Source: Bacteroidota bacterium
GTDB lineage: Bacteria; Bacteroidota; Bacteroidia; Chitinophagales; Chitinophagaceae
Length of the DNA: 7,198 bases
Direction of reading: 5' to 3'
Assembly (NCBI GenBank): GCA_028877005.1
Contig: JAGWPI010000107.1
Span: forward strand, 1-7,198
Under the pieces are notes generated by a model that did not search any database, had not been told where the DNA came from, and saw nothing but the letters and a program-made list of their open reading frames with translations. Of the stretch, positions 5,800 to 7,198 are shown piece by piece (positions within the stretch are counted from its first letter, which is position 1; the number at the start of each line of letters is the position of its first letter). The position numbers were made by a program, and so were the translations under genes.

Positions 5800-5875
5800 C
5801 ATTTTAACCATTGCTAAAATGGATAATACCATTGGGTAATAACAATGGCCATTACAGCAATAGTAGCATTGTAAT
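5800..5875. repeat. Cluster of short inverted repeats
   Basis: The gap between the two flanking genes has three consecutive perfect dyads: CATTTTA (5800-5806)/TAAAATG (5815-5821), CCATTG (5829-5834)/CAATGG (5843-5848) and ATTACA (5851-5856)/TGTAAT (5870-5875). A 10-bp palindrome AATGGCCATT (5844-5853) overlaps the last two. There is no T-tract directly after any of them, so a simple terminator is not obvious. Confidence 0.4.
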
Positions 5876-6000
5876 AATGGGTTAAGGTGAATTAGCAACC
5901 CAACTATCCTGCCTTTACCTGCTAAGGTGTAACATTTTTTTTGCTCATCCGTTGTACACAAAAGATGAACCCTATTGTATTTTTCATTAAAACAACAATT

Positions 6001-6702
6001 ATGATGAAACAAGGTATGTTATTAATAGCAGTAATGATGGGAGTATTGATGGTACAGGCGCAAACCAAAAATTTTATTGATAGGCCCTATTTGGAGGTGA
6101 ATGGAACTGCCGATAGTTTGGTAGTGCCCAATGAAATTTTTATTCGATTTACCATTAATGAGAAAGATACAAAAAATAAAGTATCCTTAGAAGAGCAAGA
6201 AAGAAGTATGTTTCAGGCTATACAACAATTAGGTATTAACGCCGCTAAAAATTTATCGGTGAATGATATGTCAAGTAACTTTCAGTATTATTTTTTAAAA
6301 GGGAAGGATGTATTAAAATCGAGAGAATATTTGCTGAAAGTAGCAACAGCACTTGAGGCAGGCCAAGTGTTTATGGCATTAGAGCAATTGGGCATAGCGA
6401 ATGCATCAATAGACCATGTAGACCATTCGGGAATAGATGCCATAAGAAATGCCGTACGAACCAAGGCAGTAGAAAATGCAGTTTTAAAAGCCAAGGCATT
6501 AACAGCGCCACTTCATCAAACAGTAGGGGCGGCCATTTATATAGGCGATGAAGAGCGATATACAGCCCCATATGATAATAGAGCTGTTAGAATGACGGTA
6601 AGTAATATAATGGAAAAAAATGCAGATACACAACCGGATATTAGTTTTGAAAAAATAAAGGTAGTGTCTAATATCACTGTTCGATTTGTGTTGAATCAAT
6701 AA
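6001..6702 (+). CDS. Periplasmic SIMPL-domain (DUF541) protein
   Basis: Starting from ATG 6001 the product has 233 residues. A signal peptide is clear: MMK, a hydrophobic core, and probable cleavage after V-Q-A-Q (residue 21). The mature protein fits the SIMPL/DUF541 fold: an opening strand YLEVNGTADSLVVPNEI with the family-typical Pro before an acidic/Asn residue, a central helical part, the conserved run RTKAVENAVLKAKALTAPL near residues 143-161, and a final strand ISFEKIKVVSNITVRFVL. Members form oligomeric rings or scaffolds in the envelope, and some are linked to oxidative-stress tolerance; the exact role here is unknown. ATG 6004 would also work. In-frame TTG 5941 and ATG 5965 are rejected as starts because they would put 12-20 polar residues in front of a normal signal peptide. 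The A-rich leader lacks a Shine-Dalgarno sequence. No operon partner is visible. Confidence 0.88.
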   Translation: MMKQGMLLIAVMMGVLMVQAQTKNFIDRPYLEVNGTADSLVVPNEIFIRFTINEKDTKNKVSLEEQERSMFQAIQQLGINAAKNLSVNDMSSNFQYYFLKGKDVLKSREYLLKVATALEAGQVFMALEQLGIANASIDHVDHSGIDAIRNAVRTKAVENAVLKAKALTAPLHQTVGAAIYIGDEERYTAPYDNRAVRMTVSNIMEKNADTQPDISFEKIKVVSNITVRFVLNQ

Positions 6703-7198
6703 ATCCATCCGCTTATTACCACCTGCAGATGAATTAAATAAAGTAGAAATTATTGGGGTGATTGAACGAATCCTTCTAGGCTGAAATAAATTGTATAGGT
6801 TATTGCTGTTTACCTATTGCCCCGAAAGGATGCGTATTGATTGACGAGAAAAATGCTGATTGGGAGGTACATTATTTGCAGAATGATGAATGGTGCAGCA
6901 TTAAGCAAGCAACCTAACGGGGTAGCACTTTTGTAGAACCAATTAGATGGATTGCACAACCCCTTAGGGATGCACTGTTGTTTGGCATGAAAAGATACAA
7001 GGAGTATACAATTGTATAAGCAAAGGGTAAATACCATGCCAACTAATGGAAGCATCATCCCCCATTGGTTAAGGTTTTGCCATGCATCGGTTGTTTAAAG
7101 CTAATGGCTGCTATTGCAGCAATAAGCCCATTGTTGCAGTATATAAAACAGTACCCTATTTACCAATATATCCAATAGTAAACAGTAAAAGAATTACC
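6703..7198. other. 496-base terminal stretch without a convincing gene
   Basis: Two competing weak readings exist. On the + strand, a frame from 6780 reads 45 codons (including GCVLIDEKNADWEVHYL) to TAA at 6915-6917, then continues in the same frame for 33 more protein-like codons (including WIAQPLRDALLFG) to TAA at 7017-7019. On the minus strand, a frame is open from 7094 to 6810, with ATG at 7058, and encodes two hydrophobic stretches. I recognise neither. One may be a decayed gene and the other its shadow. A perfect dyad TATTGC-A-GCAATA lies at 7112-7124. Confidence 0.4.

Noticed and set aside
5941..6000. TTG 5941 or ATG 5965 as start of the SIMPL-domain gene
   Set aside because: ATG 6001 begins a textbook signal peptide; earlier starts would add a polar leader in front of it.
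5749..6012. 87-codon minus-strand frame
   Set aside because: It overlaps the 3' end of one + strand gene and the start of the next, is rich in Cys and Tyr in low-complexity fashion, and crosses the dyad cluster; it is most likely a shadow.

Overview
The window looks like chromosomal DNA of an AT-rich Bacteroidota bacterium, perhaps from the Chitinophagales/Saprospirales side of the phylum, although the exact lineage cannot be fixed from this sequence. The signs are a TlpA-type exported protein of DUF4369-DUF5106-thioredoxin architecture, signal peptides ending in A-Q, starts with A-rich leaders and no Shine-Dalgarno sequence, and a rhodopsin of the Bacteroidota proteorhodopsin/xanthorhodopsin kind. 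All six supported genes lie on the + strand and are separated by real gaps, so most look like single-gene units.

Layout. Positions 1-1434 hold a thiol-disulfide protein whose first residues lie outside the window. A 649-base AT-rich gap follows, which contains the putative control region of the rhodopsin and possibly a decayed minus-strand reading frame. The core of the window is a rhodopsin (2084-2821) followed by a Brp/Blh-type beta-carotene cleavage enzyme (2896-3828). A strong hairpin plus T-tract sits between them. Next come a secreted alpha/beta hydrolase (3979-4842), a gap with a 98-base nested inverted-repeat element, an unrecognised protein with two C-terminal membrane segments (5182-5772), a short dyad-rich gap, and a periplasmic SIMPL/DUF541 protein (6001-6702). 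The last 496 bases contain no convincing gene.

How the genes work together. Blh cleaves beta-carotene into two retinals, and retinal is the chromophore bound by Lys225 of the rhodopsin. The pair therefore forms a minimal light-driven proton-pump cassette. No carotenoid synthesis genes are visible, so beta-carotene must come from a locus elsewhere. The rhodopsin has the D-T-E residues of an outward proton pump, a Met at the colour-tuning position (green-type), and a Gly at the helix-E position that in xanthorhodopsin leaves room for a carotenoid antenna. The other genes have no evident functional link to phototrophy.

The most interesting points are the possible antenna site, the terminator/attenuator inside the rhodopsin-blh pair, the perfect 9-bp dyad just upstream of the rhodopsin, and the 11-bp-phased TTCGA element at 4878-4975. 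The phototrophy system itself is of a known type. I do not see a clearly new system here.
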